Positions 1 to 10,502 of a DNA stretch of 64,000 nt are shown one piece after another; the stretch's first letter is position 1; every line of letters starts with the position of its first letter. The notes under the pieces are model-generated. The model worked only from the letters and a program-made list of their open reading frames with translations, was not told the origin of the DNA and made no database searches. The DNA is taken from contig JAHBVT010000001.1 in assembly GCA_019637355.1 (NCBI GenBank), positions 806,001 through 870,000 of the forward strand. The letters run 5' to 3'. This DNA comes from Gemmatimonadaceae bacterium (lineage in GTDB: Bacteria > Gemmatimonadota > Gemmatimonadetes > Gemmatimonadales > Gemmatimonadaceae). A program made the position numbers and the translations under genes.

Positions 1-1010
1 TCCGGGCTGCTCGCGATGCGCGCCGCCAGGTGCGGCGTGAAGAAGCGCTCGAAGTTGCTGCGCGCCAGCATCTCGGCCTTGATGCGCTCGGCGAACTGCC
101 CGTTCTCCAGCGCCACCGCCGCGATGCCCGAGAAGGCGATCAGGAAGTCCAGGTCCGTCTCGCCGAAGCGCTTGAGCGAGAAGTTGTCCACGTAGATCAC
201 GCCCAGCGCCTTGTTCTCGCTGCCGATCAGCGGCACGCACATCGCCGAACGCACCTTCTGCAGCACGATCGACTGGCCGGTGAAGCGCTGGTCGTCGCCG
301 GCGTCGTCCGTCAGGATGGCGACCTTGTCCACCACCGCCTGAGTGGCGATCGATTGCGGCACGTCGCCGCTGGCGGCGGCGCCGCGGCGGTCGCGCGAGA
401 TCTGCGGATGCAGGTGGCCGTCGCGGTCCATCAGCAGGATGGCGCATCGGTCGGCCTCCAGCGTCTGGAACGCATACTCGGCGATCTTCACCAGCAGGCC
501 GTGCACGTCGGTGGCCTTGGTCAGGCCCTTGGCGACCTCGAGCAGGATGGCCAGCTTGCGGCGGTCCTTCTCGGCCGGGTCGGCGCTGGCGGCCATCGCC
601 TTGTTCACCGAGCCTGAGTCGCCGCTCAGCGCGCCTTGCTCACCCGTCTTGGGAATCTGCCGGACGATCGTCGCGCCGGCCGGCTTGGGTGGCGCTGGCG
701 GAGCGGCGGCGACAGGTGCCGGCGCCTCCACCTTCTCCAGCTTGAACACCACCTTGCCGAAGGTGATCTCGGCGCCCGGCGCGGCGTGCGTCGAGTCCAC
801 GCGCACCCCGTTCACGAAGGTGCCGTTGCTCGAGCCGGCGTCGGTGATCTCGATGCCGTTCTCGGTCAGCTTCAGGTCCGCGTGCTTGCGGCTGACCGTC
901 GGGTCCACGACGGGGCACTCGTTGGACACCGCGCGCCCCACGCTGTGCGGGCCAGCGCCCTTGAGCTCGAACTTGAAGTCGTTCCCGACGCCGATCAGGC
1001 GAAAGTGCAT
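1..1010 (-). CDS. FHA-GAF signalling protein, 3' end beyond window (probable adenylate/guanylate cyclase)
   Basis: Partial: at least 336 residues, running off the left edge. The start ATG is at 1008-1010 and the protein begins MHFRLIGVGNDFKFEL. Residues 1-95 form a forkhead-associated domain (GRAVSNECPVVDPTVSRKHA, then SSNGTFVNG), which binds phosphothreonine peptides. A proline/alanine linker follows, then a GAF domain at about residues 155-310 (ADRCAILLMDRDG, CVPLIGSENKALGVIYVDN). The last visible residues, NFERFFTPHLAARIASSPG, match the linker that usually precedes a class III nucleotide cyclase domain, so a C-terminal cyclase is inferred but not seen. It lies 14 bp downstream of trpE on the same strand and may be cotranscribed with it. 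Confidence 0.85.
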   Translation of the reverse strand, partial: MHFRLIGVGNDFKFELKGAGPHSVGRAVSNECPVVDPTVSRKHADLKLTENGIEITDAGSSNGTFVNGVRVDSTHAAPGAEITFGKVVFKLEKVEAPAPVAAAPPAPPKPAGATIVRQIPKTGEQGALSGDSGSVNKAMAASADPAEKDRRKLAILLEVAKGLTKATDVHGLLVKIAEYAFQTLEADRCAILLMDRDGHLHPQISRDRRGAAASGDVPQSIATQAVVDKVAILTDDAGDDQRFTGQSIVLQKVRSAMCVPLIGSENKALGVIYVDNFSLKRFGETDLDFLIAFSGIAAVALENGQFAERIKAEMLARSNFERFFTPHLAARIASSP

Positions 1011-1024
1011 TGTCCAAATATGAC

Positions 1025-2518
1025 CTAGGCGCGGCCCCCTCGCACCCGTCCGATGGCCGTCAGCATCGCGCGGGCCTTGGCGGCGGTCTCCTCCCACTCC
1101 GCCGCGGGGTCCGAGTCGGCCACGATGCCGGCCCCCGCCTGCACGTTGGCGCGGTCGCCGGCCAGCACGCAGGTCCGGATGGTGATGCAGAGGTCCATCC
1201 GGGCGTCGCCCCAGCCGATGTGCCCCACCGCGCCCGCATACGGGCCGCGGCGCTCCGGCTCCAGCGTGTCGATCAGCTGCATCGCCCGCACCTTGGGCGC
1301 GCCGGTCATCGTCCCGGCCGGAAACACGGCCTGGAACGTCGCCAGCGCCGAGCTCGCGTCGCGCAGGATGCCCTCCACCGAACTCACCAGGTGCAGCACG
1401 TGCGAGTAGCGCTCGACGACCATCAGGTCCGGCACCGTCACGCTGCCATAGCGCGCCACGCGCCCCACGTCGTTGCGGCCCAAGTCCACCAGCATCACGT
1501 GCTCGGCGCGTTCCTTGGGGTCGGCGAGCAGCTCGGCGCCGCGCGCGGCGTCTTCCTCGGGCGTCGTCCCGCGGGGCCGCGTGCCCGCGATCGGCCGCAC
1601 CACCACCTTCCCGTCCGCCACGCGCACCAGCAACTCCGGCGAGCTGCCCACCAGCTCGAGGTCCTCGAGCACGAGGTGGAACATATACGGCGACGGATTG
1701 AGCACCCGGATCGCGCGGTACAGCGCCGTACCGTCAAAGTCCCGCGGCAGGCTGATGCGCCGCGCCAGCAGGCACTGGAAGACATCCCCGGCGAGGATGT
1801 GCTCCTTGATGCGGCCGACGTGCTCCAGGAAGCGCTCCCGCGTGGTGTTCGACTCGCCTGCGGCGGGCGCGGCATCGCCGTCGAGCTCCAGCGGCGGCAG
1901 CGCGGGGCCACTGCGCAGGCGCGCGACGGTCGCGGCGATCTCCCCTTCGGCCTGCGCGTAGGCGTCGCGCAGCGCGGAATCGCTCGGCGTCGCCGGCACG
2001 GCGACGCTGGCCACCACGCGGGCCTGCGCCTTGAGATTGTCCACGATGACCACCGTGCCCGTGAGCAGGAACAGCGCATCGGGGCAGGGAATGCCGCGCG
2101 GCGGCGCGTCGGGCAGGCGCTCGATGTGGCGGACGACGTCATAGCCGAAGAAGCCCACGCCGCCGCCCCAGAACGGCCCCAGCTCCGGCACGTCCACGGG
2201 GGCGTGCTGCACGAGCTGCGCGCGCAGGTCGGCGAAGGGGTCATCGGGCCGGCGCGCCCCGTGCCAGCCCTGCGCCGGCGACCAGTCTTCGACTACGCCG
2301 TCGCTGAGGCGCCAGGCGCCGCGAGGTTCCGTGCCGAAGAACGAGTACCGCGCCCAGGTCTCGCTGCCGGCAGGGGCCGATTCCAGCAGGAAGGCGAAGG
2401 GCCCCTGCCGCAGCCGGTGGAACGCGCCCACGGCCGTGTCGCCATCCAGCAGGATGTCGCGCCACACGGGCACCAGCCCACCCGCGCGCGCACGGGCGGC
2501 GAAGGCCTCGAAACTCAT
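1025..2518 (-). CDS. trpE: Anthranilate synthase component I
   Basis: 497 residues, the usual length for TrpE. It converts chorismate to anthranilate, using ammonia from the TrpG glutaminase, in the first step of tryptophan synthesis in the cytoplasm. Chorismate-binding-domain motifs are intact: GDVFQCLLARRIS, RPIAGTRPRG, DLGRNDVGRVA, HLVSSVEG, the GTMTGAPKVRAM block near residue 400, and GAGIVADSDP. The start MSFEAF at 2518 is preferred over an in-frame codon 63 bases upstream because that extension has no family similarity. No trpG or other trp gene is in the window. PabB is a related alternative, but the long N-terminal domain favours TrpE. It is divergent from the outer-membrane protein gene at 2572, across 53 bp. 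Confidence 0.9.
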   Translation of the reverse strand: MSFEAFAARARAGGLVPVWRDILLDGDTAVGAFHRLRQGPFAFLLESAPAGSETWARYSFFGTEPRGAWRLSDGVVEDWSPAQGWHGARRPDDPFADLRAQLVQHAPVDVPELGPFWGGGVGFFGYDVVRHIERLPDAPPRGIPCPDALFLLTGTVVIVDNLKAQARVVASVAVPATPSDSALRDAYAQAEGEIAATVARLRSGPALPPLELDGDAAPAAGESNTTRERFLEHVGRIKEHILAGDVFQCLLARRISLPRDFDGTALYRAIRVLNPSPYMFHLVLEDLELVGSSPELLVRVADGKVVVRPIAGTRPRGTTPEEDAARGAELLADPKERAEHVMLVDLGRNDVGRVARYGSVTVPDLMVVERYSHVLHLVSSVEGILRDASSALATFQAVFPAGTMTGAPKVRAMQLIDTLEPERRGPYAGAVGHIGWGDARMDLCITIRTCVLAGDRANVQAGAGIVADSDPAAEWEETAAKARAMLTAIGRVRGGRA

Positions 2519-2571
2519 TGCGCGACTTCCCCCGCGCGGTTGTGACTGCCCATACGCTCCGCAATCTTTGA

Positions 2572-4665
2572 ATGATGCCACTCCAGCGCGCGGCGCTCGC
2601 CGCGGCCGCCCTGGCCCTCGCCGGCGCCACCGTCCCGCTCGCCGCCCAGGCGGACTGGAACGACGAACGCACCCAGCAACTCGTCGGTGCCGCCATCCAA
2701 CGGCGCAGCGTCCAGCTCGCGGACACCGCGCTGCGCGACTACACCGCCCGCGCCTCCGGCACGCTCACCTTCCTCGCCCAGTTCGGCGACGGATTCCTCT
2801 CGCGCCCGGTCGTCGTCAAGGCCGACCAGATCGAGCTCGAAGTCTATTGGGGCGCGCCCGACCGCAGCAAGCAACGCATCGTCGGTCGCCGCGATACCCT
2901 GCTGCTCCCCACGGACCTCGCCTACCACCGCGACCACCTCGGCATCATCCAGAACAACTTCCCCGACATCATCCGCCTCGGGGACGGCGACGAAGTGCTC
3001 GACGTCATCCACCCGCTGAGCCCGGCGGGTCCGCTGGTGTACGACTACGCCATCGCCGACTCGCTGGTCATCCGCGGCACCGGCCTCGACCTCAACGTCC
3101 TGATGGTGGACGTGCGGCCCAAGGATCCCCGCCGCCCCGCCGCCGTCGGCGCGCTGTACATCGACCGCGCCACCTCCAGCGTGGTGCGGATGACCTTCTC
3201 GTTCACGCGCGCCGCCCTGCGCGACCGGCAGCTCGACGACGTGTCCGTGATCCTCGAAAACGGCCTCGTGGACGGACGCTTCTGGTTGCCGCGCCGCCAG
3301 GAGATCGAGATCCGCCGCTCCGCCAGTTGGATGGACTTCCCCGCCAAGGGCATCATCCGCGGCCGCTGGGAAATCTGCTGCGTCGAGACCAATCGCTCGC
3401 TGCCCGCACCGCTGTTCCTCGGCGGCGAGATCGTCGAAGCCGGCCCGCCAGCGCAGTTGCGGCAGCACCCCGCCTTCAGCGGCAGCGTGCTCGATGCCAT
3501 CCCCGACGACGCGCGCGCCCTCGACGACGTCGAGGTGCGCGCGGTGCAGGAGGAAGCGCGTCGCCTGGTGCAGGAGGCGGCACTGCTGCGCACGCGTGGC
3601 GCGAATCTCGCGGCAGGGCGGATCTCGGATTTCGTGCGCGGCGACCGTGTGGAGGGCCTCGCCTTCGGCGCTGGGCTCTCGCAGCGGCTCGGCGGCGGAT
3701 TCACGGCCCGCGTGCTCGGGCGCTACGGCAGCGCCGATGAGCGAGCCAAGGGGCGGGGCAGCCTCGCCTGGCAGCGGGCCTCGGGCTGGTCGCTCACCGT
3801 CGAGGGCTTCGACGACTGGCAGCAACTCGGCGAAGTGCCCGAGGTCAGCGGTGTCAGGAATACCCTTGCGGCGCAGGAGTTCGGCAGCGACTGGACCCAG
3901 CCCATCGGCGCCGTGGGCGGCGCGCTGCGTGCGCAGTGGGCACCGCCGGGGCGCGGTCGCTGGTCGCTGGAGTGGCGGAGGCAGAACGAGCGCGCGCTGG
4001 AGCAGCGCGCCACGCCGGCCTTCGGTCGCTTTGAGCCCACGCTGCCCGCCGCCGCGCTCACGCGCGACCTGTTCACGCTCGGCTACGAGCGCAGCGGATC
4101 GCTCGGGCGCACGGCGGCCGTGGGTGCGCTGCTCGATTCCGATTGGCGATTCACCAGCCGCCTCGGCGGCAGCCAGTGGGCGCTGCGCGACGGCTCGGCA
4201 GAAGGCAGCCTGCTCCGTGCGGGCATCGACCTAGAACTCTCGTACCCACTCGGCGGCACGCGCCTGCGGCTGCGGAGCATTGCCGCCGCCACCAGCGCCG
4301 GCGGTGTGCCGCTGCAGGATCGCGTCCTGCTCGGCGGCCCGGTGAGTGGCCCAGGCTACGAGTTCCACGCCTTCGCCGGCCGCGCCGGCTTCAGCCAGCG
4401 TGTGGAACTGCAGCGCCGCATTCCGTTCGTCCCGATCGACCTGGGCCGCTTCGGACGCGTGCCGGGGAGCCTGGTTCTCGCGCCCTTCGCCCACGCCGTC
4501 TGGGTGCACGACGACCTTGGCGGGCGCTCCGGCTGGTCGCCGGCACTGGGCGTGGGTGCCATCGGGCTCTTCGACCTGCTCCGCGTGGACGTGGCCCGTG
4601 GGCTGCGCAACGGTCGCTGGACGTTCTCGCTGGATCTGAGTCGCAGCCTCTGGCCCGTGCTGTGA
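2572..4665 (+). CDS. Predicted outer-membrane beta-barrel protein (DUF5686/BamA-like)
   Basis: 697 residues. The N-terminus MMPLQRAALAAAALALAGA is a signal peptide ending near ALAAQA. The N-terminal half contains short beta-rich segments (LVYDYAIADSLVIRG, GALYIDRATSSVVRM) like those of DUF5686-type proteins. The C-terminal half, from about residue 360, alternates polar and hydrophobic residues as in a beta-barrel and ends with surface-antigen-like pieces (LLGGPVSGPGYEFHAFAGR, FSQRVELQRRIPFVP). The two-part layout suggests a periplasmic domain plus an outer-membrane barrel. Family assignment is by resemblance only, and the substrate is unknown. ATG at 2575 is an equally good start. No partner gene is adjacent. 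Confidence 0.6.
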   Translation: MMPLQRAALAAAALALAGATVPLAAQADWNDERTQQLVGAAIQRRSVQLADTALRDYTARASGTLTFLAQFGDGFLSRPVVVKADQIELEVYWGAPDRSKQRIVGRRDTLLLPTDLAYHRDHLGIIQNNFPDIIRLGDGDEVLDVIHPLSPAGPLVYDYAIADSLVIRGTGLDLNVLMVDVRPKDPRRPAAVGALYIDRATSSVVRMTFSFTRAALRDRQLDDVSVILENGLVDGRFWLPRRQEIEIRRSASWMDFPAKGIIRGRWEICCVETNRSLPAPLFLGGEIVEAGPPAQLRQHPAFSGSVLDAIPDDARALDDVEVRAVQEEARRLVQEAALLRTRGANLAAGRISDFVRGDRVEGLAFGAGLSQRLGGGFTARVLGRYGSADERAKGRGSLAWQRASGWSLTVEGFDDWQQLGEVPEVSGVRNTLAAQEFGSDWTQPIGAVGGALRAQWAPPGRGRWSLEWRRQNERALEQRATPAFGRFEPTLPAAALTRDLFTLGYERSGSLGRTAAVGALLDSDWRFTSRLGGSQWALRDGSAEGSLLRAGIDLELSYPLGGTRLRLRSIAAATSAGGVPLQDRVLLGGPVSGPGYEFHAFAGRAGFSQRVELQRRIPFVPIDLGRFGRVPGSLVLAPFAHAVWVHDDLGGRSGWSPALGVGAIGLFDLLRVDVARGLRNGRWTFSLDLSRSLWPVL

Positions 4666-4760
4666 CCCGGCCCAGAATGCGGAGTCCGGGAGGTAGCCGC
4701 CCGACGCCGCTGACGTATCTTTGTGACGGCAACTCCTGACACGACCCCGAGGACCTCGAA

Positions 4761-7061
4761 TTGGGAAGTAGCGCAAAGCCGGTGCGTGACGAATGGATGT
4801 GGGCGACGCTGGAAGGGCTCCTTGAGCTCGACCAGATTGCCGCATTGCGCACCGACCGGCCCGAGAGCCTGTGGGATGACGTCGTCCGGCGCGGCTGGCT
4901 GACCGACGACGCCATCGTGAAGGCGATCGCCGAGCGCTTCCGCCTCCGCGTGGGCGAAGTGACCACTGTCTCGCAGCAGGCTCGCGAGCTCGTGCCGGAG
5001 GCCTTGGCGCGCAAGTTCCGCATCCTGCCGCTGTCGATCTCCGACTCCGTGCTGGACATCGCGACCGCGGATCCGCTGGACCTCGACTGCGAGCGCACGC
5101 TGGCCTTTGCGCTGGGGCGCACGGTGCGGATGAGCATCGCGCCGCCGCGCAAGATCCTCGACCGCATCGAGGAGATCTACCGGCCCGAGAACGTCATCGA
5201 GAAGATCCTCGAGAAGGTCGAGGGCACGTATGACGTGGAGACGGTGGACGAGACCACCGACGAAGCCGACATCGACATCGCGTCATCGCGCGCCGGTGAG
5301 CGACCCGTCATCCAGCTGGTGGACCGCATCATCGCCGAAGGCATCCAGAGCCGCTGCTCGGACATCCACCTGGAGCCCGAGGAAGGCGGCATCACGGTGC
5401 GCTACCGCATCGACGGCGTGCTGCGCGAGGCGATGAAGCTGCCCAAGGCGGCCGGCATCCCGCTGGTGAGCCGCGTCAAGATTATGGCGCAGCTCGACAT
5501 CGCCGACCGCCTGCGTCCGCAGGACGGCCGCGCCCGCGTCGCCATCAGCGGCAACCGCGTGGACCTCCGCGTGTCCACGCTGCCGGCCTCGCAGGGTGAG
5601 AAGGTCGTCATCCGCGTGCTCGACCAGCGCAGCACCATCCTCTCGCTGGACTCGCTGGGCCTGCTTCCCGACGAGCACACGCGGATTATGGAGCTGCTGC
5701 AGGCGCGCGAGGGCGTCGTGCTCGTCACCGGCCCCACGGGCTCGGGCAAGACGACCACGCTGTACTCGATGCTGCGCACCGTGCAGGGCCGCGGCGTCAA
5801 CATCGTGACGGTTGAGGACCCGGTCGAGTACCGCCTGCAAGGCATCGTGCAGGTGCAGGTGAACGAGAAGGCGGGGCTGACGTTCCCCGCGGCGCTGCGC
5901 TCCATCCTCCGTCAGGACCCCGACGTCATCCTCGTCGGCGAGATCCGCGACAAGGAGACGGCCAACATCGCCGTGCAGGCCTCGCTCACCGGCCACTTGG
6001 TGCTCTCCACGCTGCACACCAACGATGCCGCGAGTTCCGTGACGCGCCTGGTGGACATCGGCATCGAGAGCTACAAGATCGCCGCCGCGCTCAAGGGCGT
6101 GGTGGCGCAGCGCCTGATGCGGCGTCTCTGCAACTCCTGCCGCGAGCTGGCGGTCGGCCAGGTGCCGGAGCGGATGCAGAAGTACTTCCCGGAGCAGGGC
6201 ACGCTGTACCGAGCCGTCGGCTGCCCCGAATGCGCGATGACCGGCTACCGCGGGCGTCTGGCCATCGAGGAAGTCCTCCAGGTCACCGAGGAAGTCGAGC
6301 GGCGCATCGCCGGCAATGAGAGCGTGGACCGCATCAACGACGCCGCCCGTGAGGGTGGGATGCGCTCGCTCTGGGAATCGGGCGTCGCGCACGTGCGCAA
6401 GGGCGAGACGACGATCGAGGAGCTGCTGCGCGTGCTCGAGGCGCCGCAGGAAGGCGGCACCAAGAGCGGCAGCGCGCCGCGCGTCACCACCGAGGAAGTC
6501 ACTCCCGTCGCGCCGCCCTCGCGGGCCTCCGCGCCGGCGGCGCCGGTGTTGGATGATGAGGAGCCCAGCTCCGCGCCCAGCGCCCGCGCGCGGCGCACCG
6601 GCACGCGCCACCAGCCGCCCGTCACCTTCAGCGCCGACTCGTTCGAACTCGTCGGGGACGCCGTCGCCAAGCGACCCGCCGCCAAGCGCGTGCTCCTCGT
6701 CGAGGACGAAGAGGCCCTGCGCCGCGTGATGAAGGACCTGCTCGAGCGCGAGGGATTCGTGGTCTACGAGGCCGGCGACGGCGTCATCGCGCTGGATGAG
6801 ATCGACCGCCTCGCGCCTGACCTCGTGGTGCTCGACCTCAACTTGCCGCGCCTCGATGGCTACGGCGTGCTCAGCCACCTGCGCGCGCGGCCCGCCACCG
6901 CCAAGCTCCCCGTCATCGTCCTCACCGCCAAGGGCGACGAGGACAGCGAGGTCCGCGTCTTCGAGTACGGCGCCAGCGACTACCTCACCAAGCCCTTCCG
7001 CGCCCGCGCCCTCTCGGCGCGCATCCACTCGCTCATCGACCGCAAGCCGAAGGCGGGATGA
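4761..7061 (+). CDS. GspE/PilB-type secretion ATPase fused to a C-terminal response-regulator receiver domain
   Basis: 766 residues. It starts with TTG, seven bases after GAGG. An MshEN/T2SS-E N-domain (about 10-150) is followed by a secretion ATPase core: Walker A GPTGSGKTTT near 322-332, Asp box TVEDPVEYRLQG, Walker B ILVGEIRD near 390, and a zinc site with LCNSCRE near 455 and CPEC near 487. The core powers type IV pilus assembly or type II secretion from the cytoplasmic face. Unusually, after a proline-rich linker (about 575-640) there is a complete CheY-like receiver (RVLLVEDEEALRR; phospho-Asp near 690 in VVLDLNLPRLDG; Lys near 743 in LTKPF). Phosphorylation could gate the motor. No pilus genes adjoin it; pilD is 43 kb away. 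Confidence 0.92.
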   Translation: MGSSAKPVRDEWMWATLEGLLELDQIAALRTDRPESLWDDVVRRGWLTDDAIVKAIAERFRLRVGEVTTVSQQARELVPEALARKFRILPLSISDSVLDIATADPLDLDCERTLAFALGRTVRMSIAPPRKILDRIEEIYRPENVIEKILEKVEGTYDVETVDETTDEADIDIASSRAGERPVIQLVDRIIAEGIQSRCSDIHLEPEEGGITVRYRIDGVLREAMKLPKAAGIPLVSRVKIMAQLDIADRLRPQDGRARVAISGNRVDLRVSTLPASQGEKVVIRVLDQRSTILSLDSLGLLPDEHTRIMELLQAREGVVLVTGPTGSGKTTTLYSMLRTVQGRGVNIVTVEDPVEYRLQGIVQVQVNEKAGLTFPAALRSILRQDPDVILVGEIRDKETANIAVQASLTGHLVLSTLHTNDAASSVTRLVDIGIESYKIAAALKGVVAQRLMRRLCNSCRELAVGQVPERMQKYFPEQGTLYRAVGCPECAMTGYRGRLAIEEVLQVTEEVERRIAGNESVDRINDAAREGGMRSLWESGVAHVRKGETTIEELLRVLEAPQEGGTKSGSAPRVTTEEVTPVAPPSRASAPAAPVLDDEEPSSAPSARARRTGTRHQPPVTFSADSFELVGDAVAKRPAAKRVLLVEDEEALRRVMKDLLEREGFVVYEAGDGVIALDEIDRLAPDLVVLDLNLPRLDGYGVLSHLRARPATAKLPVIVLTAKGDEDSEVRVFEYGASDYLTKPFRARALSARIHSLIDRKPKAG

Positions 7062-7092
7062 GCGCCTCGCGCCCTGCCGCACGCCGCACGCG

Positions 7093-7560
7093 ATGAGCAC
7101 CGTCCCGATCGAAGTCCGCGTCGTCGACGTCCTCGCCTTCCGCCCCGTCGAGCGCGGCTGGCAGGTCCTCGCGCTGCGCCGCGGCGCCGGCACCCGCTGC
7201 CCCGGTTCCTGGGAGATGGTGCACGGCAAGGTGTTCGATGGTGAGGCTCTCCCCGATGCCGCGGCGCGCGAGCTCTTCGAGGAGACCGGGCTCAAGCCCG
7301 AGCGGCTCTTCAGCGTGACGATGCACCCGTTCTACCTCGTGCCCAGCGCCACCGTGCAGCTCGCCGCCGTCTTCGCGGCCGTCGTCGCCCCCGACGCCCC
7401 CGTCGTCCGCGGCGAGGAGCACGACAAGCACGCGTGGCTCACCGTCTCCCAGGCCCGCCGCCGCTACAGCTGGCCCCACGAACGCCGCCACCTCGATGAT
7501 GCGTACACGCTTCTGCGGACGCCCGAGGTGCAGGATGTGCTGACGATCCCGCTGCGCTGA
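7093..7560 (+). CDS. Nudix hydrolase
   Basis: 155 residues. The Nudix box is perfect: G-x5-E-x7-REL-x-EE-x-GL, read here as GKVFDGEALPDAAARELFEE followed by TGL. These enzymes cleave nucleoside diphosphates linked to another group, using Mg2+ held by the box glutamates. The N-terminal segment (VDVLAFRPVERGWQVLALRR) and small size resemble dihydroneopterin-triphosphate or NTP pyrophosphohydrolases, but the substrate cannot be read from sequence. The ATG at 7093 is chosen because upstream in-frame codons run into the preceding gene. It is 31 bp downstream of the ATPase gene and convergent with the acyltransferase gene. Confidence 0.88.
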   Translation: MSTVPIEVRVVDVLAFRPVERGWQVLALRRGAGTRCPGSWEMVHGKVFDGEALPDAAARELFEETGLKPERLFSVTMHPFYLVPSATVQLAAVFAAVVAPDAPVVRGEEHDKHAWLTVSQARRRYSWPHERRHLDDAYTLLRTPEVQDVLTIPLR

Positions 7561-7570
7561 GTCGCTAGCA

Positions 7571-7725
7571 GAGAACTGCAACAAGCGGTTCACCACAGAG
7601 AACACAGAGTTCACAGAGAACTGCAAATGCTCTTTGGGGTCCGCACCGATATGACGGTGCGGACCCCCAAAAAATGCAGTTGCCCTTCTCTGTGTACTCT
7701 GTGCCCTCTGTGGTGAAAAGCAGTT
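7571..7725. repeat. Large imperfect palindrome between convergent genes
   Basis: About 155 bp. The centre is a perfect 13-bp stem (GGGGTCCGCACCG at 7636-7648, its complement at 7655-7667) around loop ATATGA. The outer arms also match as inverted repeats: CACCACAGAGAACACAGAG at 7591 and the complementary CTCTG-rich block at about 7687-7715, plus AACTGC/GCAGTT blocks further out. It fills the gap between two convergent genes, so it could act as a bidirectional terminator. The size and CACAGAG repetition also fit a dispersed palindromic element. No ORF is inside. Confidence 0.8.
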
Positions 7726-8557
7726 ACTCGTTCGCCCGATCCACCGCCAGCGACACGCGCTCCGTCGGCGCATTCGGCTTCACTCTCACCGACTTCGCCG
7801 GGATCCCCACGTTCACGTGGTACGGCCGCACGTCCTTCGTCGCCACCGCCACCGCGCCCACCATCCCGTTCTCCTTCACGTGCACGCCGGCCAGCACCGT
7901 CGCGTGATACGTGATCCGCACGTCGTCATCGAGGATCGTCAGCGCGTTCGTGACGTCCACCTGGTCCACGATGCTGTGCGTGTGCGAGTAGATGTTCGCG
8001 TAGTCGGAGATCGACACGCGGTTCCCCATCCGGATGCCGCCGCGGTCGTCCAGCAGCACGTGGCGATGCACCACGCAGTCGTCCCCGACTTCCATATTGT
8101 ACCCGAACGAGAATTCCACGTGCTGGAAGCACTTGAAGTTCTTGCCCACCCGCTTGAAGATGTGCGGCGCCAGCGCGCGGCGGAGCTTCACGCCCAGCTG
8201 TACCGCCTGCCCGCCGATCGGCAGCCGGTCAAACGAGTACCACAGCCACAGCAGCGGCTTCGCCGGCTGGAAGCGCGCCTGGTCGCAGTCGCCGTAGTAC
8301 TCGGGCTCCAGCGTCACGTGGCGCGGGTCCAGCGCCGAGAGCGCCAACTGCGTGCCCAGCGGCGTCTTGGCGTCCGCGAGCACCTCGTCGTAGCGGCCCA
8401 CATACTGCGGGTAGGCCAGCTCCAGCAGCGTGTCGCGGCAGAGCAGCGCACGGTCCGTACCGGCATCCGCGAGCCGCTCGCTCAGCCGCGCGATCCACGC
8501 GTCCTCGAGCGACTCCGTCGCCCGCGCGGGCAGCTTCTGCAGGGGGATTCTCGGCAT
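7724..8557 (-). CDS. Hexapeptide-repeat (left-handed beta-helix) acyltransferase
   Basis: 277 residues. Residues from about 130 onward show the repeating hexapeptide pattern of left-handed beta-helix transferases (VEFSFGYNMEVGDDCVVHRH, ILDDDVRITYHATVLAGVHV, GMVGAVAVATKDV, ending VGIPAKSVRVK), close to the maltose/sugar O-acetyltransferase group. The conserved His in YSHTHSI is a plausible catalytic base. The N-terminal 110 residues are not recognised. It is last in the tig-clpP-clpX-engB direction, 41 bp after engB, with no obvious functional link. Acceptor substrate unknown; cell-envelope sugar modification is only a guess. Confidence 0.75.
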   Translation of the reverse strand: MPRIPLQKLPARATESLEDAWIARLSERLADAGTDRALLCRDTLLELAYPQYVGRYDEVLADAKTPLGTQLALSALDPRHVTLEPEYYGDCDQARFQPAKPLLWLWYSFDRLPIGGQAVQLGVKLRRALAPHIFKRVGKNFKCFQHVEFSFGYNMEVGDDCVVHRHVLLDDRGGIRMGNRVSISDYANIYSHTHSIVDQVDVTNALTILDDDVRITYHATVLAGVHVKENGMVGAVAVATKDVRPYHVNVGIPAKSVRVKPNAPTERVSLAVDRANE

Positions 8558-8598
8558 TTGGCGTTCACCTCAGGTGTGGAGCTGCCAGCGGAATCTAG

Positions 8599-9257
8599 TT
8601 AGCCCTCGGCGGCCTCGGGCGCTGCTTCCGCCGCGCTCACCAGCGAGGCCACCGCCGCCGCGAGCTCGTCGCGGCCCAGTCCCGTCACCGCGGAGAAGGG
8701 AATCACCTGCTCCGGGTCCAACGCCAACTGCCGCGCCAGCTCGGTCACCCGCGCCGCCACCTGTGCCTTCGAGAGCTTGTCCACCTTCGTTACGCAGACC
8801 AGCGTCGGCAGTTCCAGCTCCGCCAGCAGGTCCAGCATCTGCCGGTCGTCGTCGGTCGGGTCGCGGCGGATGTCCAGCAACTGCACGATGCCGCGCAGCT
8901 GCGGCGAGTGCCGCAGGAAGCCTTCGATCAGCGGCCGCCACTCGGCCTGACGCGTCTTGGAAATCTTGGCGTAACCGTAGCCGGGCAGGTCCACCAGCGT
9001 GAACAGGTCGTTGACGCCGAAGAAATGGATCTCGCGCGTGCGTCCCGGCGTCTTCGACACGCGGGCCAGCGCCTTGCGCCGCACCAGCGCGTTGATGAGC
9101 GACGACTTGCCCACGTTCGAGCGGCCGGAGAAGGCCACCTCGGGCAGCTTGGAGTCCGGCCGCCAGCCACCGGCGGCGGCCATCGGTCCCAGATAGTCGA
9201 TCTTCTTGATCGGCAGCGGGTCGGGCGCGGCCGTCGCCGGCGCCCCGGGCGCGTCGC

Positions 9258-9261
<4 letters not shown>
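8599..9261 (-). CDS. engB: Ribosome-biogenesis GTPase EngB (YsxC)
   Basis: 220 residues. A TRAFAC-class GTPase needed for large ribosomal subunit assembly. All G motifs are present: G1 GRSNVGKS at 46-53, G3 DLPGYGYAK at 91-99 and G4 TKVD at 158-161. The start is GTG at 9261, overlapping the clpX stop by four bases (GTGA), which argues for translational coupling. The clpX-engB order is common in bacteria. Confidence 0.96.

Positions 9262-10502
<1,241 letters not shown>

Noticed and set aside
1010-2545. 511-codon open frame on the plus strand
   Set aside because: It is antisense to trpE, rich in Arg/His/Ala from GC-biased third positions, and has no recognisable domain.
5283-7295. 670-codon open frame antisense to the GspE-type gene
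   Set aside because: Composition is typical of a high-G+C shadow frame (Leu/Ala/Arg/His runs); the plus-strand frame has all ATPase and receiver motifs.
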